DNA from: a virus
IMG/VR virus record: IMGVR_UViG_3300027906_000163
Coordinates: 1-22,924 of that record
DNA length: 22,924 nucleotides
Direction: 5' to 3' (one strand)
In this document: in pieces, positions 12,406 to 20,890 of the stretch
Position numbering within the stretch: the stretch's first letter is position 1
Layout: each line of letters opens with the position of its first letter
Notes under the pieces: generated by a model
Told to the model about the DNA's origin: nothing
Seen by the model: only the letters and a program-made list of their open reading frames with translations
The model's database searches: none
Program-made: the position numbers and the translations under genes

Positions 12406-14418
12406 ATGCCTTTTCAAGTATCGCCTGGGGTTCTTGTCAAAGAGGTTGACTTAACCAATGTAGTTCCTGCCGTATCGACATCTATCGGTGCGATTGCTGG
12501 TGCCTTTGAGAAAGGCCCAGTTTCAGAGATTACAGCGGTTTCTTCGGAAGAAGATTTAGTCAGACTGTTTGGTAAACCTAACGGAAGTAACTTTGAGACA
12601 TTCTTTACTGCTTCTAACTTCCTTCAGTACGGAAACGCACTGAGAGTTGTAAGAGCACAAAGTGCTGTCTTAAATGCAATGAGTGGTGGTTCTGGTCTTT
12701 TGATTAAGTCCGACACTCATTATCAAGATAATTACGCCGCTGGACAAGCTTCTAGTGGTGAGTGGGGTGCTAGAAGTGCTGGTACTCACGGAAATAGTTT
12801 AGGTGTGTCCATGTGTTTGGGGCCACTTGCATACGAACAAACTTTTGCTGGAAACGCTAATACACTTGGTGTAACAACTGGTACTCCTGCTGTTGGTGCA
12901 ACTACTGTTGGAGTTGACACTGGTGGTGGTTCTGCTGGTGCTGGTGGAGCTGCATACAATGTAGGTGATATTATTCACTTCCATGAAGCAGACGGACAAG
13001 AGTATGAAGTAACTGCTATTTCTACAGACAATTTAACAATCAGACGTAAAGATGACCCAAATGGTGGTGGTCTTAAAACTGCACTTGCAGCTGCAACTAA
13101 TGTTCGCAGACGTTGGGCTTTCTATGATTTATTCGATAGTGCGCCTGGCACATCAACATATGCAACTGGTAAAAACCTTACTGATGATGAAATGCACATT
13201 GTTGTATTTGACACAACTGGTAATATATCTGGTTTCAGAAAAGATACTGCTGGTGAAAGAACAAACGCTGTTCTGGAAACATTTGCATTTGTATCAAAAG
13301 CATTTGGTGCTAAAACTGCACAAGGTGGAACTAACTACTACCCAGATGTGGTTTTCAAACAATCACAATTTGTATATTGGTTAGACCATCATTCAGTGCT
13401 TGGTGCTGGTGGTGGTAAGATTGCCGCTGGTACTGCTGGAACATCTGGTCAAGCATACGGAGTTGGTACTGGTACTACTGGTGAAATTTCTTTCACACTT
13501 GGTGGTGGTACAGACGATTATGCATTAACAGTTGGTGAACTTGACAGTGCATACACTGAATTTGAAGATGCAGAAACAGTTGATGTAAACCTCATTATGG
13601 CTGGTACAGCACCAGCATCTACAGATGGTGTTACACACGCAACCAATCTGATTGACATTGCAGAGAAAAGAAAAGACGTTGTTGTTTTCATCTCACCAAG
13701 AAGAGATGATGTGGTTAATGTTGCAAACTCTACCACACAAGCATCAAATGTCAAGGGTTTCTTTGATAACCTTGCAAGTTCTTCATACGCAGTCTTTGAT
13801 AGTGGATACAAGTACCAATTTGATAAGTTCAATGACGTATTCAGATTTGTACCACTAAATGGTGATATGGCTGGTCTTTGTGCAAACGTAGACACAGTTG
13901 CAGACCCATTCTTCTCGCCTGGCGGTTTTAATAGAGGACAAATTCGTGGTGCAGTTAAACTTGCGTTTAACCCAACCAAAGCACAGAGAGATATTCTCTA
14001 TCCTGCTCGAGTGAATCCAGTTGTCGCCTTCCCAGGCCAAGGAACGGTTCTTTTCGGTGATAAAACTGCACTAAGTAAACCAAGTGCATTTGACCGAATT
14101 AATGTTCGTAGATTGTTTATCTTACTAGAGAAAGCGATTGCAACTGCTGCTAAATTCCAGTTGTTTGAGTTCAATGACGCATTTACTCAAGCACAATTTA
14201 GAAACTTAGTTGAACCTTTCTTGAGAGACATTCAAGGTAGGAGGGGTATCACAGACTTTAGTGTTGTTGCAGACGGAACTAACAATACTGGAGAAGTAAT
14301 TGACCGAAACGAGTTTGTTGCAGACATCTTCATCAAACCAGCAAGGTCTATTAACTTCATTCAGTTGAACTTCATTGCAGTGAGAACTGGTGTCGCATTT
14401 TCAGAGATAGGGGGATAG
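12406..14418 (+). CDS. 18: Tail sheath protein gp18
   Basis: A 670-residue homologue of T4 gp18 (659 residues), the contractile sheath subunit. The N-terminus FQVSPGVLVKEVDLTNVVPA is the standard opening, followed by GAIAGAFEKGPV. The region about 150-215 is Gly/Ala-rich and contains YNVGDIIHFHEADGQEYEV, probably the outward-facing insertion domain. The C-terminal core has RNLVEPFLRDIQGRRGI, NEFVADIFIKPARSINFIQL and ends TGVAFSEIGG, the family handshake region. A strong AAGGAG precedes the ATG. gp19 follows four bases after the stop, so the two tail shaft genes are co-transcribed. Confidence 0.96.
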   Translation: MPFQVSPGVLVKEVDLTNVVPAVSTSIGAIAGAFEKGPVSEITAVSSEEDLVRLFGKPNGSNFETFFTASNFLQYGNALRVVRAQSAVLNAMSGGSGLLIKSDTHYQDNYAAGQASSGEWGARSAGTHGNSLGVSMCLGPLAYEQTFAGNANTLGVTTGTPAVGATTVGVDTGGGSAGAGGAAYNVGDIIHFHEADGQEYEVTAISTDNLTIRRKDDPNGGGLKTALAAATNVRRRWAFYDLFDSAPGTSTYATGKNLTDDEMHIVVFDTTGNISGFRKDTAGERTNAVLETFAFVSKAFGAKTAQGGTNYYPDVVFKQSQFVYWLDHHSVLGAGGGKIAAGTAGTSGQAYGVGTGTTGEISFTLGGGTDDYALTVGELDSAYTEFEDAETVDVNLIMAGTAPASTDGVTHATNLIDIAEKRKDVVVFISPRRDDVVNVANSTTQASNVKGFFDNLASSSYAVFDSGYKYQFDKFNDVFRFVPLNGDMAGLCANVDTVADPFFSPGGFNRGQIRGAVKLAFNPTKAQRDILYPARVNPVVAFPGQGTVLFGDKTALSKPSAFDRINVRRLFILLEKAIATAAKFQLFEFNDAFTQAQFRNLVEPFLRDIQGRRGITDFSVVADGTNNTGEVIDRNEFVADIFIKPARSINFIQLNFIAVRTGVAFSEIGG

Positions 14419-14422
14419 TTAA

Positions 14423-14953
14423 ATGGCTACGTTAGACGAATTTAAAGCAAACCTTATTGGTGGTGGTGCGAGAGCAAACCAGTTTAGAGTAACTTTCAAC
14501 ACGCCTGGCGCAATTGCAACTGGTCTTGATGTAAGAAAAGCATCTTTTCTAATCAAAGCAGCTTCATTGCCTGGACAAACAATGGGTGAGATTACAGTTC
14601 CATTTAGAGGTCGTACTCTTTATGTTGCTGGAGACAGAGAATTTGAAGCTTGGGAAACCACAGTTATCAATGATACTGACTTCAACATTAGAAATGCAAT
14701 CGAAAGATGGTTGAACTCTATCAATGATACAGTAACAAATACTGGTCTATCAAATGTTGCAGATTATACTGCTGATTTGACTGTAGAACAGTTGGATAGA
14801 GATGACACAGTTCTTAAATCTTACATTCTAAGAAACTGTCAACCTACTGGTACTGGTGCGATTGAGTTAAGTTATGAAACTGCAAATGCTATTGAAGAGT
14901 TCTCAGTAACTTGGAGATACACGCACTTTGAAGCCTCTTCAGTTAACTTCTAA
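14423..14953 (+). CDS. 19: Tail tube protein gp19
   Basis: A 176-residue homologue of T4 gp19 (163 residues), whose hexameric rings form the inner tail tube. Recognisable are NQFRVTFNTPG, IKAASLPGQTMGEITVPFRG and FEAWETTVINDTDFNIRNAI. Together they define the two-sheet tube fold with the helix before the NSIND loop. The start is ATG after AGGGGGAT at the very end of gp18. Codon style and compact spacing match gp18. Length and motifs are complete. Confidence 0.94.
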   Translation: MATLDEFKANLIGGGARANQFRVTFNTPGAIATGLDVRKASFLIKAASLPGQTMGEITVPFRGRTLYVAGDREFEAWETTVINDTDFNIRNAIERWLNSINDTVTNTGLSNVADYTADLTVEQLDRDDTVLKSYILRNCQPTGTGAIELSYETANAIEEFSVTWRYTHFEASSVNF

Positions 14954-14961
14954 TAAACGTA

Positions 14962-14968
14962 CTAAATA
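14962..14968 (+). promoter_or_regulatory. Late-promoter-like CTAAATA before gp20
   Basis: CTAAATA lies 21 bases before the portal ATG in the 36-base gp19-gp20 gap. AAAAGGAG follows. It probably starts the head operon gp20-gp67-gp21. Confidence 0.6.
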
Positions 14969-14989
14969 GTAGTACGAAAAGGAGTTATT

Positions 14990-16528
14990 ATGGCTGAATT
15001 GTTTGGTTTCACAATCACTCGTAAAAAAGAAGAAGGGGGAGCGACATTTACGCTCCCTACTTCTGATGATGGTGCAGAAGATATTGCACAAGGTGGTTTC
15101 TATTCTTCTTCCTATGATATAGAAGGAAAGGATAGAACACAATACGATTTGATTAGAAGGTATCGTAACATATCACAACAACCAGAGTGTGATAGTGCGA
15201 TAGAAGATATTATTAGTGAAGCGGTTGCATCTAATGAATTTGATGCACCTATTTCGTTAGCCCTAGATGGGTTAAATCAATCCGATAAAGTTAAGAGAAG
15301 AATACGAGAAGAATTCGATAGAGTTCTTCAATTGTTATCTTTTCAAGAAAAGGGTCACGACATATTCAGAAGATGGTATGTTGATGGTCGTTTATTCTAT
15401 CATAAAGTTATTGATACAAAAGACACAAGAAAAGGTATTACCGAATTAAGATATATTGACCCACAAAAAGTTAAGAAGGTCAGAGAAAAAATTGCTGGTA
15501 GACCCAATCCTATTACACAAGTAGAAGAAAAACAAAAAGCAGTTGAGTTTTACATCTACAATGAAAACGGCATTACAACTGGTGGTTCTGTTAATAATGG
15601 ACTAAAGATTTCAAAAGACGCTATTGCATATTGTCCTTCTGGTATTATTGACCAGAATAGGGGTTCAGTATTATCTTATCTACATAAAGCAATCAAACCA
15701 GTTAATCAACTGCGAATGATTGAAGACAGTCTTGTTATTTACAGAATATCAAGAGCTCCAGAAAGAAGAATATTCTACATTGATGTTGGTAATCTACCAA
15801 AGATTAAAGCAGAACAATACCTAAAAGATGTTATGAATCGTTATCGAAACAAACTGGTATATGATGCATCTACTGGTGAGATTAAAGATGACAGAAATCA
15901 TATGTCAATGTTGGAAGACTTTTGGTTACCAAGAAGAGAAGGTGGTAGAGGTACAGAAATTACTACACTGCCTGGCGGTTCTAATCTTGGTGAGATTGAC
16001 GATATTGTCTATTTCCAAAGAAAACTTTATAGGTCACTGAATGTTCCTATCTCTAGAATGGAAGCTGAACAAAACTTTTCCATTGGTAGGTCTACAGAGA
16101 TTACTAGAGATGAACTTAAATTTACTAAGTTCGTACAAAGACTAAGAAAGAAATTTACAACATTATTCCACGATTTACTTCATACACAACTAGTTCTTAC
16201 TGGTGTAATTGCAGAAGAAGAGTGGGATATGATGAAAGAACATATCGCATATGATTGGATGCAAGATGGACATTTTGCAGAACTTCGTGATGCAGAAATC
16301 TTGAGAGAAAGATTAGATATGTTAGGAACAGTAGAACCATACCTTGGAAACTTCTTCTCAAAAAGATGGATTCAAAAGAACGTACTTCGTCAATCAGATG
16401 AAGAGATTGAATCAATGAATAAAGAGATAGAAGATGAAGGTGGTGGTGAAGAAGATGATGACATGATGATGAGTCATACACCAGAAGGTGAAAAACAAAT
16501 AACTGAAATGAAGGTAGTTAAAAAATGA
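14990..16528 (+). CDS. 20: Portal vertex protein gp20
   Basis: A 512-residue homologue of T4 gp20 (524 residues), the dodecameric ring at one capsid vertex through which gp17 packages DNA. Conserved blocks include YRNISQQPECDSAIEDIISE, FRRWYVDGRLFYHKVID, YLHKAIKPVNQLRMIEDSLV, ISRAPERRIFYIDVGNLPK and NFSIGRSTEITRDELKFTKF. These are the most conserved gp20 segments, also used as a marker for T4-like marine phages. The C-terminus is acidic (DEGGGEEDDDMMM). It overlaps gp67 by four bases (ATGA). Confidence 0.97.
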   Translation: MAELFGFTITRKKEEGGATFTLPTSDDGAEDIAQGGFYSSSYDIEGKDRTQYDLIRRYRNISQQPECDSAIEDIISEAVASNEFDAPISLALDGLNQSDKVKRRIREEFDRVLQLLSFQEKGHDIFRRWYVDGRLFYHKVIDTKDTRKGITELRYIDPQKVKKVREKIAGRPNPITQVEEKQKAVEFYIYNENGITTGGSVNNGLKISKDAIAYCPSGIIDQNRGSVLSYLHKAIKPVNQLRMIEDSLVIYRISRAPERRIFYIDVGNLPKIKAEQYLKDVMNRYRNKLVYDASTGEIKDDRNHMSMLEDFWLPRREGGRGTEITTLPGGSNLGEIDDIVYFQRKLYRSLNVPISRMEAEQNFSIGRSTEITRDELKFTKFVQRLRKKFTTLFHDLLHTQLVLTGVIAEEEWDMMKEHIAYDWMQDGHFAELRDAEILRERLDMLGTVEPYLGNFFSKRWIQKNVLRQSDEEIESMNKEIEDEGGGEEDDDMMMSHTPEGEKQITEMKVVKK

Positions 16529-16713
16529 GTAAAGATATAATTGACGCAATTGCATCTGGTGATAACCTTGGTGCAGAATCACAATTTAAAAATGCAATCT
16601 CAGCTAAGGTTGGAGATGCATTAGAGAAAAGAAGAGAAGAAGTTGCGAATACAATGGTAACGCAACATATCCCAGAAGTAGAGGAAAATGAAGAAGAAGT
16701 TCCAGCAACTTAA
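16525..16713 (+). CDS. 67: Prohead core protein gp67-like
   Basis: A 62-residue protein overlapping the portal stop. The N-terminus (DIIDAIASGDNLGAESQFKN) and the following VGDALEKRREEVANTMV resemble the start of T4 gp67 (80 residues), an internal prohead core protein degraded by gp21. The acidic tail EVEENEEEVPAT is also as expected. The position directly after gp20 matches T4. The sequence is short, so the call relies on both similarity and synteny. Confidence 0.8.
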   Translation: MSKDIIDAIASGDNLGAESQFKNAISAKVGDALEKRREEVANTMVTQHIPEVEENEEEVPAT

Positions 16714-16942
16714 CTTGCCTGAAAAGGATGAGCATAAGAAATCTAAAGAGTATAAGAAACTATCGCCTGCAATGCGTAAGGCAGTAGACCATATCTTTAG
16801 CATTATGGATGCGAAACCTTCAGATTTCCTAAATAGTTTTGAGAAAACTATAAAAGATGCCGCTCGTAAGTTTAAAGTGCGTGAAAATGAACTTATGAAG
16901 TATTTTGAACGAGAAATGTTAGGAGAATATCAATGGCAGTAA
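16688..16942 (+). CDS. Small helical protein in the prohead-core position (gp68 place)
   Basis: An 84-residue protein overlapping gp67 by 26 bases, with GAGGAAA before the ATG. It is lysine-rich at the N-terminus and helical, with LSPAMRKAVDHIFSIMDAK and FEKTIKDAARKFKV as the clearest segments, ending in LMKYFEREMLGEYQWQ. Similar small proteins occur at this place in marine T4-like phages, where T4 has gp68 (141 residues). I cannot show homology to gp68, so no symbol is given. A core or scaffold role is inferred from position only. It overlaps the next gene by 10 bases. Confidence 0.72.
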   Translation: MKKKFQQLNLPEKDEHKKSKEYKKLSPAMRKAVDHIFSIMDAKPSDFLNSFEKTIKDAARKFKVRENELMKYFEREMLGEYQWQ

Positions 16943-17316
16943 GTGCAGTTATCCTAAAGGATACGGACTTTGAGACAGTTGTTAAGGTAACAACAACTGG
17001 AACAAACAGTGCAGCCAGTATTGTTGATGCATCTGCACTTGATGGTGCGGCTTCAGACCCTAGACTTGCGATTGTCGCTTGTCAATGGACTACTGGTTCA
17101 CAAACGAATATTTTATTTGATGCAAGTTCTAATGATGTTGCATTATCACTAAACGGAAATGGTGCATATAATACTGCATCTCAGGCTATGCCTTCCATTG
17201 CAAACCCAGGCAGTGGTGGTGCAACTGGTGATATATTGTTAACAAATGGAAGTGCATCTGTAGGAACAGTATGGTTGAAGTTAAGAAAAACTTCTGGATA
17301 CGATAATCTACAATAG
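16933..17316 (+). CDS. Conserved virion-associated protein of unknown function
   Basis: A 127-residue beta-rich protein whose ATG overlaps the upstream gene, with AGGAGAA as ribosome-binding site. Segments include LKDTDFETVVKVTTTG, DPRLAIVACQWTT, LSLNGNGAYNT and GGATGDILLTNGSA, ending in WLKLRKTSGYDNLQ. I recall this type of protein in the structural regions of many marine myo- and podophages but know no demonstrated function. Its place between the core genes and the protease suggests it is made with the prohead. A decoration or minor capsid role is possible. Confidence 0.7.
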   Translation: MAVSAVILKDTDFETVVKVTTTGTNSAASIVDASALDGAASDPRLAIVACQWTTGSQTNILFDASSNDVALSLNGNGAYNTASQAMPSIANPGSGGATGDILLTNGSASVGTVWLKLRKTSGYDNLQ

Positions 17317-17327
17317 GGAGTGATGAC

Positions 17328-17978
17328 ATGAAATTAATATCAGAACACTTTAGTGATGACGTAGAATACATTACGGAACAAAATGATGATGGTAAGAAGA
17401 ATTACAAATTAAAAGGTGTATTCTTGCAAGCCGAAATCAAAAACCGTAATGGTCGTGTCTACCCTATGGACGTTCTGGAAAAAGAGGTAAAAAGGTACAA
17501 TGAAGAGTTTATTGAACAAAATCGTGCATACGGTGAGTTAGGTCATCCAGACGGCCCAACAGTAAACTTAGATAAAGTATCACATATGGTAACATCTTTA
17601 GAACCAGACGGAAAAAACTTTATTGGTGAAGCAAAAGTTATGTCAACACCAATGGGTAAAATTGTACAAAGTATTATGGAAGACGGTGGTAAACTCGCTG
17701 TATCCTCAAGGGGTATGGGTAGTTTGTCCAAAAAGAATGGTGCAAACTATGTGAATGATGATTTCTACCTTGCGACTGCGGCTGACATTGTTGCAGACCC
17801 TTCCGCTCCAAATGCTTTCGTTGAAGGTATTATGGAAGGAAAAGAATGGGTATGGAACAATGGATTGTTACAAGAACAAGAAGTTGCAGCTCTCAAGGAC
17901 GAAATGGAACGTAATGTGCGTTCTAGAAAAGCGAATTACCAAGCACTCGCTTTCGCTAAATTCCTCAAGAAATTATAA
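17328..17978 (+). CDS. 21: Prohead core protease gp21
   Basis: A 216-residue homologue of T4 gp21 (212 residues), a serine protease that cleaves the scaffold, core proteins and gp23 during head maturation. The N-terminal VFLQAEIKNRNGRVYP is typical. The catalytic His is His73 in GELGHP (69-74). The catalytic Ser lies in VSSRG (125-129, probably Ser127). A conserved acidic segment follows (ADPSAPNAFV, Asp157). All elements needed for activity are present. The start is ATG after AGGGAGTGA. It lies directly before the scaffold gene, as in T4. Confidence 0.94.
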   Translation: MKLISEHFSDDVEYITEQNDDGKKNYKLKGVFLQAEIKNRNGRVYPMDVLEKEVKRYNEEFIEQNRAYGELGHPDGPTVNLDKVSHMVTSLEPDGKNFIGEAKVMSTPMGKIVQSIMEDGGKLAVSSRGMGSLSKKNGANYVNDDFYLATAADIVADPSAPNAFVEGIMEGKEWVWNNGLLQEQEVAALKDEMERNVRSRKANYQALAFAKFLKKL

Positions 17979-17980
17979 GT

Positions 17981-17988
17981 TATAAATA
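17981..17988 (+). promoter_or_regulatory. Late promoter TATAAATA before gp22
   Basis: A perfect late octamer begins three bases after the gp21 stop and lies 39 bases before the gp22 ATG. AAGGAG follows. It would allow the scaffold and capsid genes to be transcribed more strongly than the upstream operon. Confidence 0.68.
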
Positions 17989-18027
17989 TAGTATAAGAGG
18001 ATTATTAATATTAATAAGGAGACTCAA

Positions 18028-19317
18028 ATGTCAGAAATTGATAAGTCAATAGAGGAACTTGAACAAGAAGTTCTTGCTGACTTGAATGAGGCCGAATCTA
18101 AGAAAGATTCTTCCGCTGCTGGAAAGGGTGCTGTTGCAGCCGAACCTATGAAAAAGGTTGATGCAGAAGAAGATGAAATTGAGGATTTAGGTGCTCCAGT
18201 AGTTAAGGGTGACGAAAAGAAAGCCGATGCTGCTAAGAAAGTCAAACAAGATGGTTCTGTAAAAAGTTCTAATAAAGGCGACCAGAAAGCTGATTCAGTG
18301 AAGGAAGAAACCGAAACTGATGCAGAAGAGGTTGTCGCAGAAGCTAAACTCAAAGAAGAAGAAAAACCAATGAAAGCAAGTTATAAGTCTAAAACTGAAG
18401 CTATAGACGCTATGGTAGAGAAAATGAAAAAAATGTCTGCCTCTAATGTTAAAGACCTTGTTTCTGGTTATATGGAAGCTGATTCTAAAACAGATGAAGA
18501 AGTAGAATTGGAAGGTCTTTCAAAAGCTAAAGAAGCGATTGAAAAGAGACTTGCATCTATCACTGTTGCTGAAGATGTTGACGCACTTGTGGAAGGTGAA
18601 GACCTTTCTGAAGAGTTCAAACAAAAAGCATCTACTATCTTTGAAGCTGCTGTAAAATCAAAAATTCGACCAGAAGTTGAAAGAATTGAATCTGAAAAGA
18701 CTCAAGAAATTGCAGAGGAAATGGAAACATTTAAATCTGAACTCGCAGAAAAGGTAGACGGATACCTTGACTACGTTGTTGCAGAGTGGATGAAAGACAA
18801 CGAACTTGCAATTGAAAGAGGACTTAAAGGTGAGATTGCAGAAGACTTTATCACTGGTCTAAAAGCATTGTTTGAAGAACATTACATTGATGTTCCAGAC
18901 GAAAAATATGATATACTTGAATCACAAGCACAAAAGATTGAAGAACTAGAAGGTAAGTTGAATGAGACTATCGGTAAACTTACTGAAAAGAAACAATCTG
19001 AAGATTCACTTGTGCGTGAGTCAGTAATCAAAGAAGTTTCTTCTGACCTTGCAGATACTCAATCTGAGAAATTTGCTAGTTTGGTTGAAGATGTTGAGTT
19101 CACCGACAAAGATTCTTTTGTTGAAAAACTTAACACGCTTAAGGAAAATTATTTCCCTAAGTCAACTCCAAGTCAATCTCTAACTGAAGAGAATGATGAG
19201 GGAACTCAAGAGATTGACATAAGTGACGCTATGGCTGCGTATACTAGTGCAATTAAGAGGTCTGCACCTTACATGGATAGTGTAAATGCTGAACCTTTTA
19301 AGAATGTCAAGAATTAA
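18028..19317 (+). CDS. 22: Prohead scaffold protein gp22
   Basis: A 429-residue homologue of T4 gp22 (269 residues), the main scaffold around which gp23 assembles. The C-terminal two thirds carry the family block VDGYLDYVVAEWMKDNELAI, GLKGEIAEDFITGLKALFEE, HYIDVPDEKYDILE, then a coiled coil (KIEELEGKLNETIGKL) and MAAYTSAIKRSAP near the end. The first ~115 residues are an extra acidic, Lys/Glu/Ala-rich, probably disordered extension (ELEQEVLADLNEAESKK and onward) that T4 lacks. Several I/L-x-E tripeptides offer gp21 cleavage sites. A strong AAGGAG precedes the ATG. Confidence 0.92.
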   Translation: MSEIDKSIEELEQEVLADLNEAESKKDSSAAGKGAVAAEPMKKVDAEEDEIEDLGAPVVKGDEKKADAAKKVKQDGSVKSSNKGDQKADSVKEETETDAEEVVAEAKLKEEEKPMKASYKSKTEAIDAMVEKMKKMSASNVKDLVSGYMEADSKTDEEVELEGLSKAKEAIEKRLASITVAEDVDALVEGEDLSEEFKQKASTIFEAAVKSKIRPEVERIESEKTQEIAEEMETFKSELAEKVDGYLDYVVAEWMKDNELAIERGLKGEIAEDFITGLKALFEEHYIDVPDEKYDILESQAQKIEELEGKLNETIGKLTEKKQSEDSLVRESVIKEVSSDLADTQSEKFASLVEDVEFTDKDSFVEKLNTLKENYFPKSTPSQSLTEENDEGTQEIDISDAMAAYTSAIKRSAPYMDSVNAEPFKNVKN

Positions 19318-19322
19318 ATTAT

Positions 19323-19330
19323 GATAAATA
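19323..19330 (+). promoter_or_regulatory. Late-promoter-like GATAAATA before gp23
   Basis: GATAAATA lies 31 bases before the gp23 ATG in the 44-base gap after gp22. AAAAGGGGA follows as ribosome-binding site. A separate promoter for the capsid gene fits its need for very high expression, as known for T4. Confidence 0.6.
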
Positions 19331-19361
19331 ATACTAATATAGTTAAAAGGGGATAATACAA

Positions 19362-20693
19362 ATGTATAATTCAGAAAACTTACAAGAGAAGTGGCAGCCA
19401 GTCCTCCAACATCCAGATTTGCCTGAGATTAAGGATAACTACAAAAAAGCCGTTACTTCAATCATCTTGGAAAACCAAGAAAAAGCAATGAAAGAAGATG
19501 CAGCTTTCCTTTCGGAAGCAGCACCTACTAACTCAACTGCTGGTACTGTACAGAATTACGACCCAATTCTGATTTCACTAGTAAGACGAGCAATGCCAAA
19601 CTTGATTGCATATGACGTATGTTCAGTGCAACCAATGACTGGCCCAACTGGTCTTATCTTTGCAATGAAGTCAAGATTAGGTTCTTCTGGTGGTACAGAA
19701 GCACTATTCAACGAACCAGATACAACTCATTCTGCTGATGACGCTGCTGGTGACTTGAACTCACTAACAATGACTGGTACTAACCCTGCTGTTCTAAACA
19801 ACGCATCTGCTGGTACATATATCACTGGTGGTGCAGATTACGGTTCAACAACTGGTGGTGGTATGACTACTGCTGAAGGTGAAGCGTTAGGTGATGCAGC
19901 TGCAAACTCATTCGCAGAAATGGCATTCTCAATCGAGAAGTCAACTGTGACTGCAAAATCAAGAGCATTAAAAGCAGAATACACTATGGAACTTGCACAA
20001 GACCTTAAAGCAATTCACGGTCTTGACGCAGAAACAGAATTGTCAAACATTCTGTCTTCAGAAATCCTTGCTGAAATTAACAGAGAAGTAATTAGAACAA
20101 TCTATATCTCTGCTAAGAAAGGTGCTTCTGTAAACACAACTACTGCTGGTATCTTCGATTTAGATACTGACTCAAACGGTAGATGGTCTGTTGAGAAGTT
20201 CAAAGGACTTATGTTCCAAATCGAAAGAGATGCTAACGTAATTGCACAAGAAACTCGTAGAGGAAAAGGTAACATGATTATCACTTCTTCAGATGTTGCT
20301 TCTGCATTGCAAATGGCTGGTGTATTAGATTACGCTCCTGCTCTTAACAACAACCTACAAGTTGACGATACTGGAAACACTTTCGCTGGTGTTCTTAACG
20401 GTAGATACAAAGTGTATATTGACCCATATGCTGCTAACAACGCTGCTTCACAGTACTATGTTGTTGGTTATAAGGGAACTTCACCATATGACGCTGGTAT
20501 CTTCTACTGCCCATACGTTCCACTACAAATGGTTCGTGCAGTTGGTGAGAATACTTTCCAACCGAAAATCGGTTTCAAAACTCGTTACGGTGTTGCACAA
20601 AACCCATTCGCTACTTCATCTGCTACAGATGTTGTGCCTGGTGCAAACGACAACACTTACTACAGACGAGTACAAGTCGCAAACATTATGTAA
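19362..20693 (+). CDS. 23: Major capsid protein gp23
   Basis: A 443-residue homologue of T4 gp23 (521 residues) with an HK97-type fold. Landmarks are LISLVRRAMPNLIAYDVC, VQPMTGPTGLIFAMKSR, SRALKAEYTMELAQDLKAIH, ETELSNILSSEILAEINREV and, near the end, FQPKIGFKTRYGVAQNPF. A likely gp21 cleavage site is after Glu52 in FLSE|AAPTN, fitting the known [I/L]-x-E rule and removing an N-terminal prohead segment of 52 residues. Codons differ from its neighbours: more GGT, GCT, AAC and TTC, as expected for a very highly expressed gene. An intrinsic terminator follows 31 bases after the stop. Confidence 0.97.
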   Translation: MYNSENLQEKWQPVLQHPDLPEIKDNYKKAVTSIILENQEKAMKEDAAFLSEAAPTNSTAGTVQNYDPILISLVRRAMPNLIAYDVCSVQPMTGPTGLIFAMKSRLGSSGGTEALFNEPDTTHSADDAAGDLNSLTMTGTNPAVLNNASAGTYITGGADYGSTTGGGMTTAEGEALGDAAANSFAEMAFSIEKSTVTAKSRALKAEYTMELAQDLKAIHGLDAETELSNILSSEILAEINREVIRTIYISAKKGASVNTTTAGIFDLDTDSNGRWSVEKFKGLMFQIERDANVIAQETRRGKGNMIITSSDVASALQMAGVLDYAPALNNNLQVDDTGNTFAGVLNGRYKVYIDPYAANNAASQYYVVGYKGTSPYDAGIFYCPYVPLQMVRAVGENTFQPKIGFKTRYGVAQNPFATSSATDVVPGANDNTYYRRVQVANIM

Positions 20694-20724
20694 TCATAAT
20701 AAAGAACGACTTAAATCGGAACTT

Positions 20725-20752
20725 AGGGGGGGTTTTTACTCCCCCTTTTTTT
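20725..20752 (+). terminator. Strong intrinsic terminator after gp23
   Basis: A stem of seven G (20726-20732) pairs with CTCCCCC (20739-20745), with one G-T wobble and a TTTTTA loop. A run of seven T follows directly. This is the strongest terminator in the window and closes the capsid transcript. Confidence 0.93.
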
Positions 20753-20763
20753 AGGAGCAAAAA

Positions 20764-20838
20764 ATGACTAAAGAAGAACACAAAAAATATATTGAGTGGT
20801 TATGTAAAATTTGGAATATAAAGTATAATAACAAATAG
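20764..20838 (+). CDS. 24-residue mini-protein between two terminators
   Basis: ATG at 20764 after TAGGAGCAAAAA, giving MTKEEHKKYIEWLCKIWNIK and four more residues, then TAG. The peptide is basic and amphipathic with two Trp and one Cys. It has a very good ribosome-binding site and lies between the gp23 terminator and a second terminator that overlaps its stop codon. I do not recognise it. It may be a real micropeptide expressed by readthrough, or chance. No separate promoter is evident between the two terminators. Confidence 0.45.
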   Translation: MTKEEHKKYIEWLCKIWNIKYNNK

Positions 20839-20858
20839 ACCTTCATTGGTCTTTTTTT
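20837..20858 (+). terminator. Second intrinsic terminator
   Basis: Stem AGACC (20837-20841) pairs with GGTCT (20848-20852) around a TTCATT loop. Together with the last T of the stem, a run of seven T follows (20852-20858). It overlaps the stop codon of the 24-codon ORF and precedes the next late promoter. Confidence 0.8.
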
Positions 20859-20866
20859 ATGTGCAT

Positions 20867-20874
20867 TATAAATA
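20867..20874 (+). promoter_or_regulatory. Late promoter TATAAATA after the double terminator
   Basis: A perfect late octamer ends 16 bases before the ATG at 20891, with GTAGGAGAA as ribosome-binding site. It restarts transcription just after the second terminator. Confidence 0.65.
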
Positions 20875-20890
20875 ATAGTAGGAGAATAAC

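Noticed and set aside
13518-13979. 153-residue minus-strand open frame inside gp18
   Set aside because: It lies fully antisense to the conserved sheath gene. Its composition mirrors gp18 codons, and no ribosome-binding site or family motif is visible.
20362-20754. 130-residue + frame running from gp23 through the terminator
   Set aside because: It is a shifted frame of gp23 that reads through the terminator hairpin. It has no plausible start signal.
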